Made by a program: the position numbers and the translations under genes
Shown: positions 24,025 to 32,692 of the stretch, piece after piece
Position numbering within the stretch: the first letter of the stretch is position 1
How the letters are laid out: each line of letters opens with the position of its first letter
Notes under the pieces: generated by a model
The model's database searches: none
What the model saw: only the letters and a program-made list of their open reading frames with translations
What the model was told of the DNA's origin: nothing
Source of the DNA: Nocardia suismassiliense
Lineage (GTDB): Bacteria; Actinomycetota; Actinomycetes; Mycobacteriales; Mycobacteriaceae
Assembly (NCBI RefSeq): GCF_900269665.1
Contig: NZ_LT985361.1
Coordinates: 4,306,723-4,370,722, forward strand
Reading direction: 5' to 3'
DNA length: 64,000 nt

Positions 24025-26172
24025 ATGGCAACCGGCGATGGTCCCAAATCTGTTGAGCCGGAAGCAAGTTCACCCGGCGAACGATCCCGCGGGGTAGTCC
24101 GGAGGTTTCTCGTCACCGATCTCGACGGCACCCTGCTGGGCGGCACCGCCACCGATCGGCTGCGACTACGCAACGCGCTGACCCGGCATCCCGAGGTGAC
24201 GGTGGTCTTCGCGACCGGTCGCGGCCTCGAATCGATCCGGGCGGTACTGCGCGATCCTCTTGTCCCGCAGCCACGGTGGATCATCGCCGACGTCGGCGCC
24301 AGCCTCATCGACGGCGCGGACCTCACCCCGGTCACCGCGCTGCAAACAGCGCTGCGCGCAGGCTGGCCGGGTGCCGACCGCATTCGCGTTGCCCTGCGCC
24401 ATTTTCCGGCGCTCACCTATCAACACGGTGTGACGCAGGACGGACGCTGCTCGTTCCATCTGCCGCCCGCGGGACTGACACCGGAACTGATCGACGCCGT
24501 GCACGCGCTGGGTTGCTCGTGGCAGTACTCGGCCGACACCTACTTCGACGTGCTGCCCGCCCACGCGAGCAAGGGCAACGCGCTCGTCGCCCTTGCCATG
24601 CAACAGGGCTGGTCGATGGACGCGGTGCTGGTCGCGGGTGACTCCGCCAACGCCCGCTCGATGTTCGGCCGTGGGGCCCACGGTGTGATCGTCGGCAACG
24701 CGGAACGCAGCCTGCTGAGCGCGGTGCCCGCCGCGGACGCGGCACATCGACCTGCGCTGCCCGGCGCCGCCGGAATCCTGTCTGCCCTACAGGATCTGGG
24801 CTGGATCGAGCCCGACTACCCACTGGTGGTCGGCTACCATCGCGCGCCGATCACCTGGACCCCCGACGGTTGGCGCAGCCCATCGAGCCCCAACGGCATC
24901 CTGCCGACCCTGCACAGTGTGTTCACCGGGAACCTCCGGGCGGTGTGGGCGGCAGGCGTCGTCATCGAACCCCACCAATCCGCCGCGCACCTCGACGACC
25001 ATGGCACCGGCCTGCCCCTGGCCTTTCTGCCGCTGACCTCGGCCGAATGGAGCGGATACTTCCACCGGGCCTGCAAGGAAGCGCTGTGGCCCGTCCTGAT
25101 GTCGCAACCGCACCGCGCGCGTTTCGATCCCGCCGCCTGGGCCGAGTACCGTGCAGTTAACCGGCGTTTCGCCGACCACATCAGCGTGCACGCGGCGCCG
25201 GGCGCGACCGTGTGGCTGCACGACTACAACCTGTGGCTGGTGCCGGGCCGGCTGCGCGAGACGCGACCGGACCTGCGGCTCGGCCTGTTCCACCACACAC
25301 CTTTCCCCGATCCGGATGTCTTCGCCGCGCTGCCACCGGCCGCCGAGATCCGCGCCTCGCTCGGCGCGCTGGACTGGGCGGGTTTCCACACCGAGGTCTT
25401 CGCCGACCGCTTCCTCGGGTCACTCACCGACCACGCCCGGCGTCCCCTGGTCGGCGTCCACCCGCTGGGCATCGACCGTGCCGCGATCGAGCAGCTGGCC
25501 CGGAGCCGCCCGCTCGGCCGCCGAAAACACGAGGGGCCCGTGGTGCTTTCGGTCGAACGCCTGGACTACATCAAAGCCCCGGTACAAAAGGTCGACGCGA
25601 TCGCCGAGCTGCTGGCCCGCCATCCAGAACTGCGCGGCGCGCTTCGGTTCCGGCTCGTCTGCCCGCCACCGGAACCCGGCCTCACCGCCTACGACGCGAC
25701 CAGGCAGCTGCTCGAGCGCCGTATCGATGAGGTCAACCGCGCCTGGGCGAGCGGCGGCTGGCAACCCATCGAATACTTCCCGGAGTTCCTGAGCTTTCCC
25801 GAGGTCGTCGACCACTATCTCGCCGCGGACGTGTTCTGGGTGACCTCGCTGCAGGACGGCATGAACCTGACCGCCAAGGAATTCATCGCAGCGCAGGCGG
25901 CCGTCGGCGGTTGCGGTGTGCTGGTGCTCTCGCGGCACACCGGCGCCGCGGCGCAGTTGGCGGCCGGAGCCTTGCTCACCGAACCGAATTCGCCGACCGA
26001 CCTGGTCGACACACTGCGGCGTGCGCTGAATCTGGCGCCCGCGCAACGCAGGGAGCGACTGGTCTGCCTGAGTGAACTACTCGGGCAGCACAATCCGGCC
26101 GAATGGGCCGCCGAGATCATCGCCGCCATCCAGCTCGCCCGGCGGACCGAGTCCACCGGCCGGGCTGCCTGA
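24025..26172 (+). CDS. HAD phosphatase-GT20 fusion, probable glucosylglycerol-phosphate synthase/phosphatase
   Basis: 715 residues with two enzymes. Residues about 27-265 are a HAD sucrose/trehalose-phosphatase-type domain (DLDGTLLGG, FATGRG, HASKGNAL, AGDSANA). Residues about 275-700 are a GT20 synthase domain with HDYNLWLVPG, FHHTPFPDPD and the nucleotide-sugar region SVERLDYIK. The N-terminal HAD, C-terminal GT20 order and the GgpS-like HDYNLW motif match bifunctional GgpPS enzymes, which make the osmolyte glucosylglycerol from ADP-glucose and glycerol 3-phosphate. OtsA/OtsB fusions usually have the opposite order. A trehalose-phosphate role is the main alternative. It follows the PfkB gene by 45 bp. 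Confidence 0.72.
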   Translation: MATGDGPKSVEPEASSPGERSRGVVRRFLVTDLDGTLLGGTATDRLRLRNALTRHPEVTVVFATGRGLESIRAVLRDPLVPQPRWIIADVGASLIDGADLTPVTALQTALRAGWPGADRIRVALRHFPALTYQHGVTQDGRCSFHLPPAGLTPELIDAVHALGCSWQYSADTYFDVLPAHASKGNALVALAMQQGWSMDAVLVAGDSANARSMFGRGAHGVIVGNAERSLLSAVPAADAAHRPALPGAAGILSALQDLGWIEPDYPLVVGYHRAPITWTPDGWRSPSSPNGILPTLHSVFTGNLRAVWAAGVVIEPHQSAAHLDDHGTGLPLAFLPLTSAEWSGYFHRACKEALWPVLMSQPHRARFDPAAWAEYRAVNRRFADHISVHAAPGATVWLHDYNLWLVPGRLRETRPDLRLGLFHHTPFPDPDVFAALPPAAEIRASLGALDWAGFHTEVFADRFLGSLTDHARRPLVGVHPLGIDRAAIEQLARSRPLGRRKHEGPVVLSVERLDYIKAPVQKVDAIAELLARHPELRGALRFRLVCPPPEPGLTAYDATRQLLERRIDEVNRAWASGGWQPIEYFPEFLSFPEVVDHYLAADVFWVTSLQDGMNLTAKEFIAAQAAVGGCGVLVLSRHTGAAAQLAAGALLTEPNSPTDLVDTLRRALNLAPAQRRERLVCLSELLGQHNPAEWAAEIIAAIQLARRTESTGRAA

Positions 26173-26183
26173 ACCGAATCAGG

Positions 26184-27071
26184 CTATCTCGGTACGGCAT
26201 TCACCGAATGCGGGTCGCGTGGCCGGGGGAAGCTGAGCCGAGCGAGGTGGACGCCACCCTGCCCCCAGCCCGCGCTGGTCACCCACCAGCGGAGGTCGTC
26301 GTGCACCACCTCGGCAGCGTGCGCGGCGATATGACCGATCTTGTCGCCGATCCGGAAGCGAAAAGGGCTGTCGCTACGGAACACATCGGTACCGACGTAG
26401 CGCGGGCGCGGGCCGATGAACAGATACCACCAGCCGTTGTGCTGGACGACGAAGGGGGACTCGGTATTTCCCGCCTCGGTGCCCTTGGTCGGGTCGGTGT
26501 AGGCGATGTGCCGTTCGCCCCAGTGCACGAGATCGGTGCTGGTGCGGTACGCGACCACATGATGACCGCCCGCGGGTGTGCTGGTCGCGCAGTAATACAT
26601 CACCCACTGGTCACCGACCCGGGCCACCATCGGGTCGCGTGCGTCGTAGCCGTCGCGGAACAGCGGGCCGGAACGTCTACGCGCCCAATGGAACAGATCG
26701 GTGGAGGTGGCCAGGTTGATCACGGCGGCGGTCCGGTCCGTGCCGCCGCCCGCATAGAACATGTAGTACCGCCGGTGCGCCGCGATGACGAACGGCGCCC
26801 ACAGATGCGTCTCCCCATAGTCCGGGTCGACGTGCAGCGCGGACGGCTGTTTGGTCCAGGGCCCGAACAGGTCGTCGGCGGTCGCATGCGCGAACTCGGT
26901 CTCGTCGAACGGATCCGCGGGCTCCGGATGTGTGATCCCGAACAGATGCCACCGCCCACCCGCGGCCCGAACGATGGTGTGATCGTTGATGTACCACGGC
27001 TCCGGCTCGCCGAGACCGGGATCGTAGATCCGGGTGAAGGCGCCCGCACGCACCACATCGCGTATCGCCAT
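26184..27071 (-). CDS. five-bladed beta-propeller glycoside hydrolase (GH43/GH32-like)
   Basis: About 295 residues from ATG 27071; ATG 27080, 27083 and 27092 are possible. Repeated blade motifs are visible: WYINDHTIVRAAGGRWHLFG, THLWAPFVIAAHRRYYMFYA, GYDARDPMVARVGDQWVMYY and NTESPFVVQHNGWWYLF. This layout with acidic residues in each blade is typical of clan F/J glycosidases acting on arabinofuranosides, xylosides or fructosides. No signal peptide is seen. It converges on the HAD-GT20 gene (11-bp gap). Substrate assignment is not possible; arabinose or fructose release would fit the neighbourhood. Confidence 0.75.
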   Translation of the reverse strand: MAIRDVVRAGAFTRIYDPGLGEPEPWYINDHTIVRAAGGRWHLFGITHPEPADPFDETEFAHATADDLFGPWTKQPSALHVDPDYGETHLWAPFVIAAHRRYYMFYAGGGTDRTAAVINLATSTDLFHWARRRSGPLFRDGYDARDPMVARVGDQWVMYYCATSTPAGGHHVVAYRTSTDLVHWGERHIAYTDPTKGTEAGNTESPFVVQHNGWWYLFIGPRPRYVGTDVFRSDSPFRFRIGDKIGHIAAHAAEVVHDDLRWWVTSAGWGQGGVHLARLSFPRPRDPHSVNAVPR

Positions 27072-27130
27072 GCCCACCATCATCCTCGTCATGGTCGCGT
27101 CGCTGCGCTGATCACCCGCACCGATGCGGT

Positions 27131-28309
27131 TCAGTGCCGGGTGCGCAGTGCGCCCACGCCCGCCGCTGCCGCCAGGACGAACAGCACCGGAATCGCGAGT
27201 CCGACCGTGAGACCGTGACTTTGGGCGACGTAACCGATCAGCACCGGGCCGGTGAAGAAACCGAGGTAGCCGACGAACGATACGTTGGCGATGGCACGGG
27301 CGGGTGCGACGCCGGCCACGGTGCCGGTCGCGGCGAAGGCCAGCGGCAGCGTGTACGAGATGCCGAGGCCGAACACCGCCAATCCGATCAGTGCCGCGGT
27401 GGTATCCCCGATCAGCAGTGCCGTGCCCAGGCCGAGTCCGGCCGTGAGGGTGCCGATCAGAAATGGCCGCACCGGGCCGGACCAGGCGACGAGCCGATCG
27501 CCGAGCAGCCGCCCGGCGCACATCGACCCGGCGAACAGCGCGAAGCCGAGGGCCGCGACCGTGGTGCTGGCGTGCGTCTCGTCGCGCAGGTAGACGGCGG
27601 TCCAATCATTGGCCGCGCCTTCGGCCAGCGCCACGCAGAACGCCAGTACGCCGAGGACGATCAACCTGGTCGGCCAACGCGGCCTGCCCCCACCGGCGAC
27701 TTCCGCGCCACGCACGGTGCGGTCGGTGGCCGACGGCAACATCCCGCGCGCGCCGAGCACGGCCGCGACGGCGACCAGCGCGCTGACACCGAGGAAGTGG
27801 CCTGCCAGCGTCACCTGCGCCCGCTCGACCGCCGCACCGACCAGCGAACCGCCGATCATGCCCAGGCTGTGACAGGCGTGGATGCCGGACAACAGCGGCC
27901 GCCCACTGGCCTTTTCCACGGCCACCCCGTGCGCGTTCATCGCGACGTCCACCACACTGTTGAGCACCGCGAACACGAGCAGCGCCGCTGTCAGACCAGC
28001 CAAGTTCCCGGCGACCAGCAGGCCGGACAGCGACAGCGCGAACGGCGGCACCGCGAGGCGCAGCGTGGCGCGGCTACCGAACCGCAGCGTGACGAACTTG
28101 CCGAGTTGCAGGCCGAGCACCGCACCGATGTTCAACCCCGCGAATGCTGTTGCCAGCCCGGCTTCATCGAGCCCGAGCTCGTCCTTGATGGTCGGCGTGC
28201 GCGCAACCCAGGTGGCGAACAGCGACCCGGTGAGAAAGAAGATCAACCGAACCGACCAGAGCGCCGACCGGATCTCGGTGGTGGATGGGCCCGAAGTCAG
28301 CATCGGCAC
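27131..28309 (-). CDS. MFS transporter
   Basis: 392 residues with about 12 hydrophobic helices, from GTG 28309 or ATG 28303. The loop between helices 2 and 3 (LRFGSRATLRLA) is a degenerate MFS motif A. VVDVAMNAHGVAVEK matches the FucP/YbjJ-like subgroup of MFS permeases. It is a proton-linked or facilitated carrier in the inner membrane. Its position upstream of the beta-propeller glycosidase on the same strand (59-bp gap) suggests sugar or glycoside transport. No ATPase or binding protein accompanies it. Confidence 0.87.
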   Translation of the reverse strand: MPMLTSGPSTTEIRSALWSVRLIFFLTGSLFATWVARTPTIKDELGLDEAGLATAFAGLNIGAVLGLQLGKFVTLRFGSRATLRLAVPPFALSLSGLLVAGNLAGLTAALLVFAVLNSVVDVAMNAHGVAVEKASGRPLLSGIHACHSLGMIGGSLVGAAVERAQVTLAGHFLGVSALVAVAAVLGARGMLPSATDRTVRGAEVAGGGRPRWPTRLIVLGVLAFCVALAEGAANDWTAVYLRDETHASTTVAALGFALFAGSMCAGRLLGDRLVAWSGPVRPFLIGTLTAGLGLGTALLIGDTTAALIGLAVFGLGISYTLPLAFAATGTVAGVAPARAIANVSFVGYLGFFTGPVLIGYVAQSHGLTVGLAIPVLFVLAAAAGVGALRTRH

Positions 28310-28462
28310 CGGTGCGTGCTCCTCTCAGCAGACCCTCGCGAGGTCACGAAGCGGCCAGCGAAGCACGAAAGCCAGCGCCCGGCAACACCTTTACGCTGTG
28401 CTCGCCGTAGACTGGTGTTGCGAGCCCGGCGAGCGTTGATCCGGGCCTGCGGAGAGTCAGTC

Positions 28463-29227
28463 ATGGATAGCGACCGCACCGCGCGCCGGTGGGTGACATT
28501 CGCCGAGATCGACAATGCGCGTGATCTCGGTGGTCTGCCCGTGCAGGGCGGCGGCGCAACTCGTTTCGGTGTTGTCTATCGATCCAGCACACCCCAGCAG
28601 TTGTCCGAATCGGACCTGGCCCATCTGCTCGGGCCGGTAGGTTTGCGGACCCTCGTGGATCTGCGGACGCCATCGGAGGTTACGCGAGAGGGGTACGGCC
28701 GCCTCGCGAAAAGCCCCGTACGGCTGGTCAATCTGCCGGTGTGCAAGGTGGCGAGTACGGCAGCGCCCAGCGAACTGGTGCCGGATGCGCACCGGTTCGA
28801 TCTACGGCGGCTCTACCACGAACTGCTTTCCGGCAGTGCCGACTCCGTGGTGTCCGCCGCACGATTGATCGGTGATGCGCGCCGGCATTCGGTCGTCTTC
28901 CATTGCGCCGCAGGCAAAGACCGCACCGGGATCCTCGCGGCCATGCTGCTCGACGCGGTGGGCGTGCACGCCGAGGCCATCGTCGCGGACTACGCGCTCA
29001 CCGCGGAACGCATCGTCCGCATCCGCGCCCGTCTCGACGCCATGCCTTCCTATCGAGGTCTGCCGCCGGTCCGCACCGGAATCCTCGACGTCGACCCGGC
29101 CCCGATGCGCCGTTTCCTGCGCGACCTGCATACCGACCACGGCGGCGCCGCCCGCTGGCTGCGGGCGAACGGCCTCACCGACCTCGAACTGGCCGCCCTG
29201 CGCCGCGCGATGGTCGAGCAGTCCTGA
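28463..29227 (+). CDS. protein tyrosine/serine phosphatase (PtpB-like)
   Basis: 254 residues from ATG 28463. The P-loop HCAAGKDRTG places catalytic Cys at 148 and Arg at 154. The general start (FAEIDNARDLGGLPV) and the phosphoinositide-like AGKDR loop are the same as in mycobacterial PtpB (MptpB), which dephosphorylates phosphotyrosine, phosphoserine and phosphoinositides. No signal peptide is seen. It is divergent from the MFS gene with a 153-bp gap. A target protein is not evident. Confidence 0.9.
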   Translation: MDSDRTARRWVTFAEIDNARDLGGLPVQGGGATRFGVVYRSSTPQQLSESDLAHLLGPVGLRTLVDLRTPSEVTREGYGRLAKSPVRLVNLPVCKVASTAAPSELVPDAHRFDLRRLYHELLSGSADSVVSAARLIGDARRHSVVFHCAAGKDRTGILAAMLLDAVGVHAEAIVADYALTAERIVRIRARLDAMPSYRGLPPVRTGILDVDPAPMRRFLRDLHTDHGGAARWLRANGLTDLELAALRRAMVEQS

Positions 29228-29260
29228 AGCGCACGGATCCGGCGCTGCGACCAGAACCTC

Positions 29261-31555
29261 CTACGCGGCATCGACCAGGCTGCGCCGCAGATAATCGGCG
29301 GTAATCGAGTTCTCGGCGGCGAGCAGCGCGGCGGGCGTGCCCGTGAACACGATCTCGCCACCGTGCTTACCGCCGTCCGGACCGAGGTCGATGACCCAGT
29401 CCGCCCGTTTGACCACATCCAGGTCATGCTCGATGACGATCACCGTATTGCCCGCGTCCACCAGGCGGTCGAGCAATGCCATCAGCGTGTCGACGTCGGC
29501 CATATGCAAGCCGGTGGTCGGCTCGTCGAGCACGTAGATGCCGCCGCTGCGGTGCAGATGGTCGGCCAGTTTGATGCGCTGGCGTTCCCCGCCCGACAGC
29601 GAACTGAGCGAGCGGCCCAGGGTGAGGTAGCCGAGCCCGACCTCGTTCAGCGAGCGCAGCGGCTTCCGAATCTTGCTGTCCGCGTGCCCGTCCCAGAAGT
29701 CGAGGGCCTGTTCGGCGGTCATGTCCAGCACGTCGGCGACCGACGCACCATGCACCGTGTACCGGAGCACCTCCGGCCGGAATCGCCTGCCGTGGCAGAC
29801 CTGGCACACGGTGGTGATCGGATCCATGTACGCCAGATCGGTGAAAATGACGCCCGCGCCGCCGCATTCGGCACACGCGCCGTCGGAGTTGAAGCTGAAC
29901 AGGCCCGGCTTCACCCCGTGCTCCCTGGCGAACAGCTGCCGCAGCGGATCCATGATGCCGATATAGGTGGCCGGGCTGGAGCGCCGGGACGCATGAATCG
30001 CCGACTGGTTCACCGCGATCGCGTCGGGGTGCGCGGCCAGGAACGCGCCGGAGACCAGCGTGCTCTTGCCCGAGCCCGCGACACCGGTGACCGCGGTGAG
30101 CACACCGGTCGGGAACCGCGCGGTGACGTTCTTCAAGTTGTGCAACGCGACATCGGTGACGCTCAGCCACCCGGTCGGCGCGCGGGTCTCGTCCTTGACC
30201 GGCTGTACCCGGCGCAGCCGCTCACCGGTCAATGTTCCCGAGGCACGCAGCTTTTCGACCGTGCCCTGGAACATCACCTGTCCGCCGTGCCCGCCCGCGC
30301 CTGGGCCCATGTCCACCACATGGTCGGCGACCGCGATGACGTCGGGGGAGTGCTCGACCACCAGCACCGTATTGCCCTTGTCGCGCAACTGGATCAGCAG
30401 GTTGTTCAACCGGCCCACGTCGCGCGGGTGCATGCCGACGCTCGGCTCGTCGAAAATGTAGGTCATGCCGGTCAGGCTGGAGCCCAGGTGCCGAACGACT
30501 TTGAGCCGCTGCGCCTCACCACCGGACAGCGACGAGGTCTCCCGGTCCAGCGACAGGTAGCCCAGACCCACCTCTTCGATCCGGCGCAGCCGGGCGATCG
30601 CGGCCCCGGCGATCGGCTGGGCGATCGGATCACCGAGGGCGCCGAGCACCTCGATCAGGTCCGACACCTCGAGCCTGCCGTAGTCGGCGATGCCGAGCCC
30701 GTCGATCCGGCTGGCCAGCGCGGCGGCGTTGAGCCGCGCACCGCCGCAGGCCGGGCAGACCTCCTCGGTGACCACTTCACGCGCGGCCGCCCGGTTCTTG
30801 TCCGAGAGCGCGTCGAGATCACGCTTGATGTAGAGGCGATCGAACCGTTCGAGCAGACCCTCATAGGCGTTGTTACCCATACTGCCGGTCTTGTTCGGCC
30901 GCGGCACCCGAAACCCGTTGCCGCGCAGAAACAGCTGCCACTCTTCGGCCGTGAAGTCGCGCAACGGCTTGTCCGGATCGAAAAGCCCCGACTCGGCGTA
31001 CAACTGCCACTGAAAGGTGCCGATGGCGAACGGCCGGAAGGTGATCGCCCCTTCGTTGAGCGACTTGTCGGTGTCGAGCAGCTTGTCCAGGTCCGGCCGC
31101 ACCACATGGCCCAGCCCGCCGCATTCCTGGCACATGCCGAGCGGGTCGTTGAACGAATAGCTGGTCGCCTCACCGGCACTCGGTTCGCTGTGCCGGGAGA
31201 ACAACACCCGGATGATCGACTGGATGTCGGTCATGGTGCCGACGGTGGAGCGGGAGTTGCCGCCGATCGGCCGCTGGTCGACCACCACCGCGGGGGCCAG
31301 ATTGTCGATCGCGTCGGCCTCCGGGCGTTCGTACTTCGGTAGCCGGTTGCGGATGAACCAGGTGTAGGTCTCGTTGAGCTGGCGCTGCGACTCGACCGCG
31401 ACGGTGCCGAACACGATCGACGATTTGCCGGACCCGGACACGCCCGTGAAGACCACGATCTTGCCCTTCGGGATCTCCAGCGAGATGTTGCGCAGGTTGT
31501 TCTCGCGGGCTCCGACGATCTGGATGGTGTCTCGCTCTGCATTCACAAACGCCAC
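29261..31555 (-). CDS. UvrA-like excinuclease ATPase paralog
   Basis: About 764 residues from GTG 31555; TTG 31567 and GTG 31546 are alternatives. Two ABC-type halves: Walker A GVSGSGKSS and GVAGSGKST, signatures LSGGEAQRLK and LSGGERQRIK. Zinc-finger CxxC pairs (CQECGG, CPACGG, CAECGG, CQVCHG) lie between. It is about 200 residues shorter than housekeeping UvrA (about 950), consistent with the class lacking the UvrB-binding domain, often linked to drug resistance or DNA-damage tolerance. It is divergent from a WYL regulator across the operator-like repeat at 31565-31591. Confidence 0.9.
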   Translation of the reverse strand: MAFVNAERDTIQIVGARENNLRNISLEIPKGKIVVFTGVSGSGKSSIVFGTVAVESQRQLNETYTWFIRNRLPKYERPEADAIDNLAPAVVVDQRPIGGNSRSTVGTMTDIQSIIRVLFSRHSEPSAGEATSYSFNDPLGMCQECGGLGHVVRPDLDKLLDTDKSLNEGAITFRPFAIGTFQWQLYAESGLFDPDKPLRDFTAEEWQLFLRGNGFRVPRPNKTGSMGNNAYEGLLERFDRLYIKRDLDALSDKNRAAAREVVTEEVCPACGGARLNAAALASRIDGLGIADYGRLEVSDLIEVLGALGDPIAQPIAGAAIARLRRIEEVGLGYLSLDRETSSLSGGEAQRLKVVRHLGSSLTGMTYIFDEPSVGMHPRDVGRLNNLLIQLRDKGNTVLVVEHSPDVIAVADHVVDMGPGAGGHGGQVMFQGTVEKLRASGTLTGERLRRVQPVKDETRAPTGWLSVTDVALHNLKNVTARFPTGVLTAVTGVAGSGKSTLVSGAFLAAHPDAIAVNQSAIHASRRSSPATYIGIMDPLRQLFAREHGVKPGLFSFNSDGACAECGGAGVIFTDLAYMDPITTVCQVCHGRRFRPEVLRYTVHGASVADVLDMTAEQALDFWDGHADSKIRKPLRSLNEVGLGYLTLGRSLSSLSGGERQRIKLADHLHRSGGIYVLDEPTTGLHMADVDTLMALLDRLVDAGNTVIVIEHDLDVVKRADWVIDLGPDGGKHGGEIVFTGTPAALLAAENSITADYLRRSLVDAA

Positions 31556-31564
31556 GGTAGGTGG

Positions 31565-31591
31565 CAATGAGGTCAGGATCGGTCCTCATTG
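31565..31591. promoter_or_regulatory. Inverted repeat between UvrA-like and WYL genes, likely operator
   Basis: Perfect 8-bp arms CAATGAGG (31565-31572) and CCTCATTG (31584-31591) are separated by 11 nt, giving a 27-bp element exactly in the 53-bp divergent gap. The spacing fits a dimeric regulator binding consecutive turns. The adjacent WYL protein is the natural candidate. Confidence 0.6.
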
Positions 31592-31608
31592 CGCGCAATA
31601 CTGGAACA

Positions 31609-32592
31609 GTGACCGAGACCGCCGCGCGACTGCTGCAATTGCTGTCGCTGCTACAGACCCGCCGCGAATGGACCGGCCCTGAGCTGGCCGAACGCCTCGG
31701 CGTCACCGTGCGCACGGTGCGTCGCGATGTCGAGCGGCTGCGTGAACTGGAGTATCCGGTGCACGCCAGCCTCGGCGCGGTCGGCGGGTATCGCCTCGAA
31801 GCCGGGACCGCGCTGCCGCCGCTGCTGCTCGATGACGAGGAGGCGGTGGCGATCACTCTCGGTTTGCGCAGCGCCGCGCAAGGTTCGGTTGCCGGCATCG
31901 AGGAGTCTGCCGCGCGGGCTCTGGTCAAACTTCAGCAAGTGCTGCCGTCGCGGCTGCGCGGCCGGGTGGACGCCATCGACTCGGCAACCGTCTCGCTGGG
32001 TGGCCCGGGCACCGGGCCGCGCGTCGACCCGCAGACCCTGGTCGTCCTGGCCGCCGCGGCCCGCGACGGCGAGCGGATCCGCTTCCGCTATCGCGACAAG
32101 GGCGACGCGGAGAGCAAACGATTCGCCGAGCCACACAGCCTCGTCTCGGCGGGCCGCCGCTGGTATCTGGTCGCCTGGGATGTCGACCGGGCCGATTGGC
32201 GGACCTTCCGCCTCGATCGGGTCGAGGCTCCCTTTCCGACCGGAGTGCGGTGCGCACCAAGGGAATTACCCGCCGCCGATGCCGCGGCCTTCGTCACCGC
32301 TCAACTCGCCCACTCCCGGCCGGCACGAAGGGTGGTCATCCTGGTGCACGCCTCGGCCGAGCAATTAGCCGAGATTTTCCGCGTGCGACCCGAGGAGGTC
32401 GAGCCGATCGACGATCGCAGCTGCCTGATCCGCACCAGCGCCGACTCGCTGGAGTGGACCGCCCTGCGGATCGCCCACCTCGGCGTGGAGTTCGAGGTGC
32501 GGGAACCGCCGGAGATGCAAACCATGCTGCGTGATCTCGGCGCCAAACTCCTTCGGGCGGCGGGAGATCCGCAGGAGGACGCGCCGAAGTGA
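31609..32592 (+). CDS. WYL-domain transcriptional regulator (YafY/DeoR-type HTH)
   Basis: 327 residues from GTG 31609. An HTH_11 domain occupies residues 1-60 (LLSLLQTRREWTGPELAERL, TVRTVRRDVERL). The WYL domain follows at about 130-215, containing the literal WYLVAWD motif, and a WCX-type C-terminal domain ends the protein. WYL proteins sense nucleic acids or nucleotides and often regulate DNA-damage responses or defence genes. It is divergent from a UvrA paralog with a palindrome between them, strongly suggesting control of that gene. Confidence 0.9.
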   Translation: MTETAARLLQLLSLLQTRREWTGPELAERLGVTVRTVRRDVERLRELEYPVHASLGAVGGYRLEAGTALPPLLLDDEEAVAITLGLRSAAQGSVAGIEESAARALVKLQQVLPSRLRGRVDAIDSATVSLGGPGTGPRVDPQTLVVLAAAARDGERIRFRYRDKGDAESKRFAEPHSLVSAGRRWYLVAWDVDRADWRTFRLDRVEAPFPTGVRCAPRELPAADAAAFVTAQLAHSRPARRVVILVHASAEQLAEIFRVRPEEVEPIDDRSCLIRTSADSLEWTALRIAHLGVEFEVREPPEMQTMLRDLGAKLLRAAGDPQEDAPK

Positions 32593-32692
32593 CGCCCGCG
32601 GGTTGCCGGGGGCGGCCGCAAACTGAAAGGCGACCGGTACCCCTGTTTTCAATACCCGTATACAACCGGGCGTGCGTTGCTATCGTTCCGCC

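Noticed and set aside
27134..28462. Upstream extension of the tyrosine phosphatase
   Set aside because: It is antisense to the MFS gene and low-complexity; the phosphatase starts at ATG 28463.
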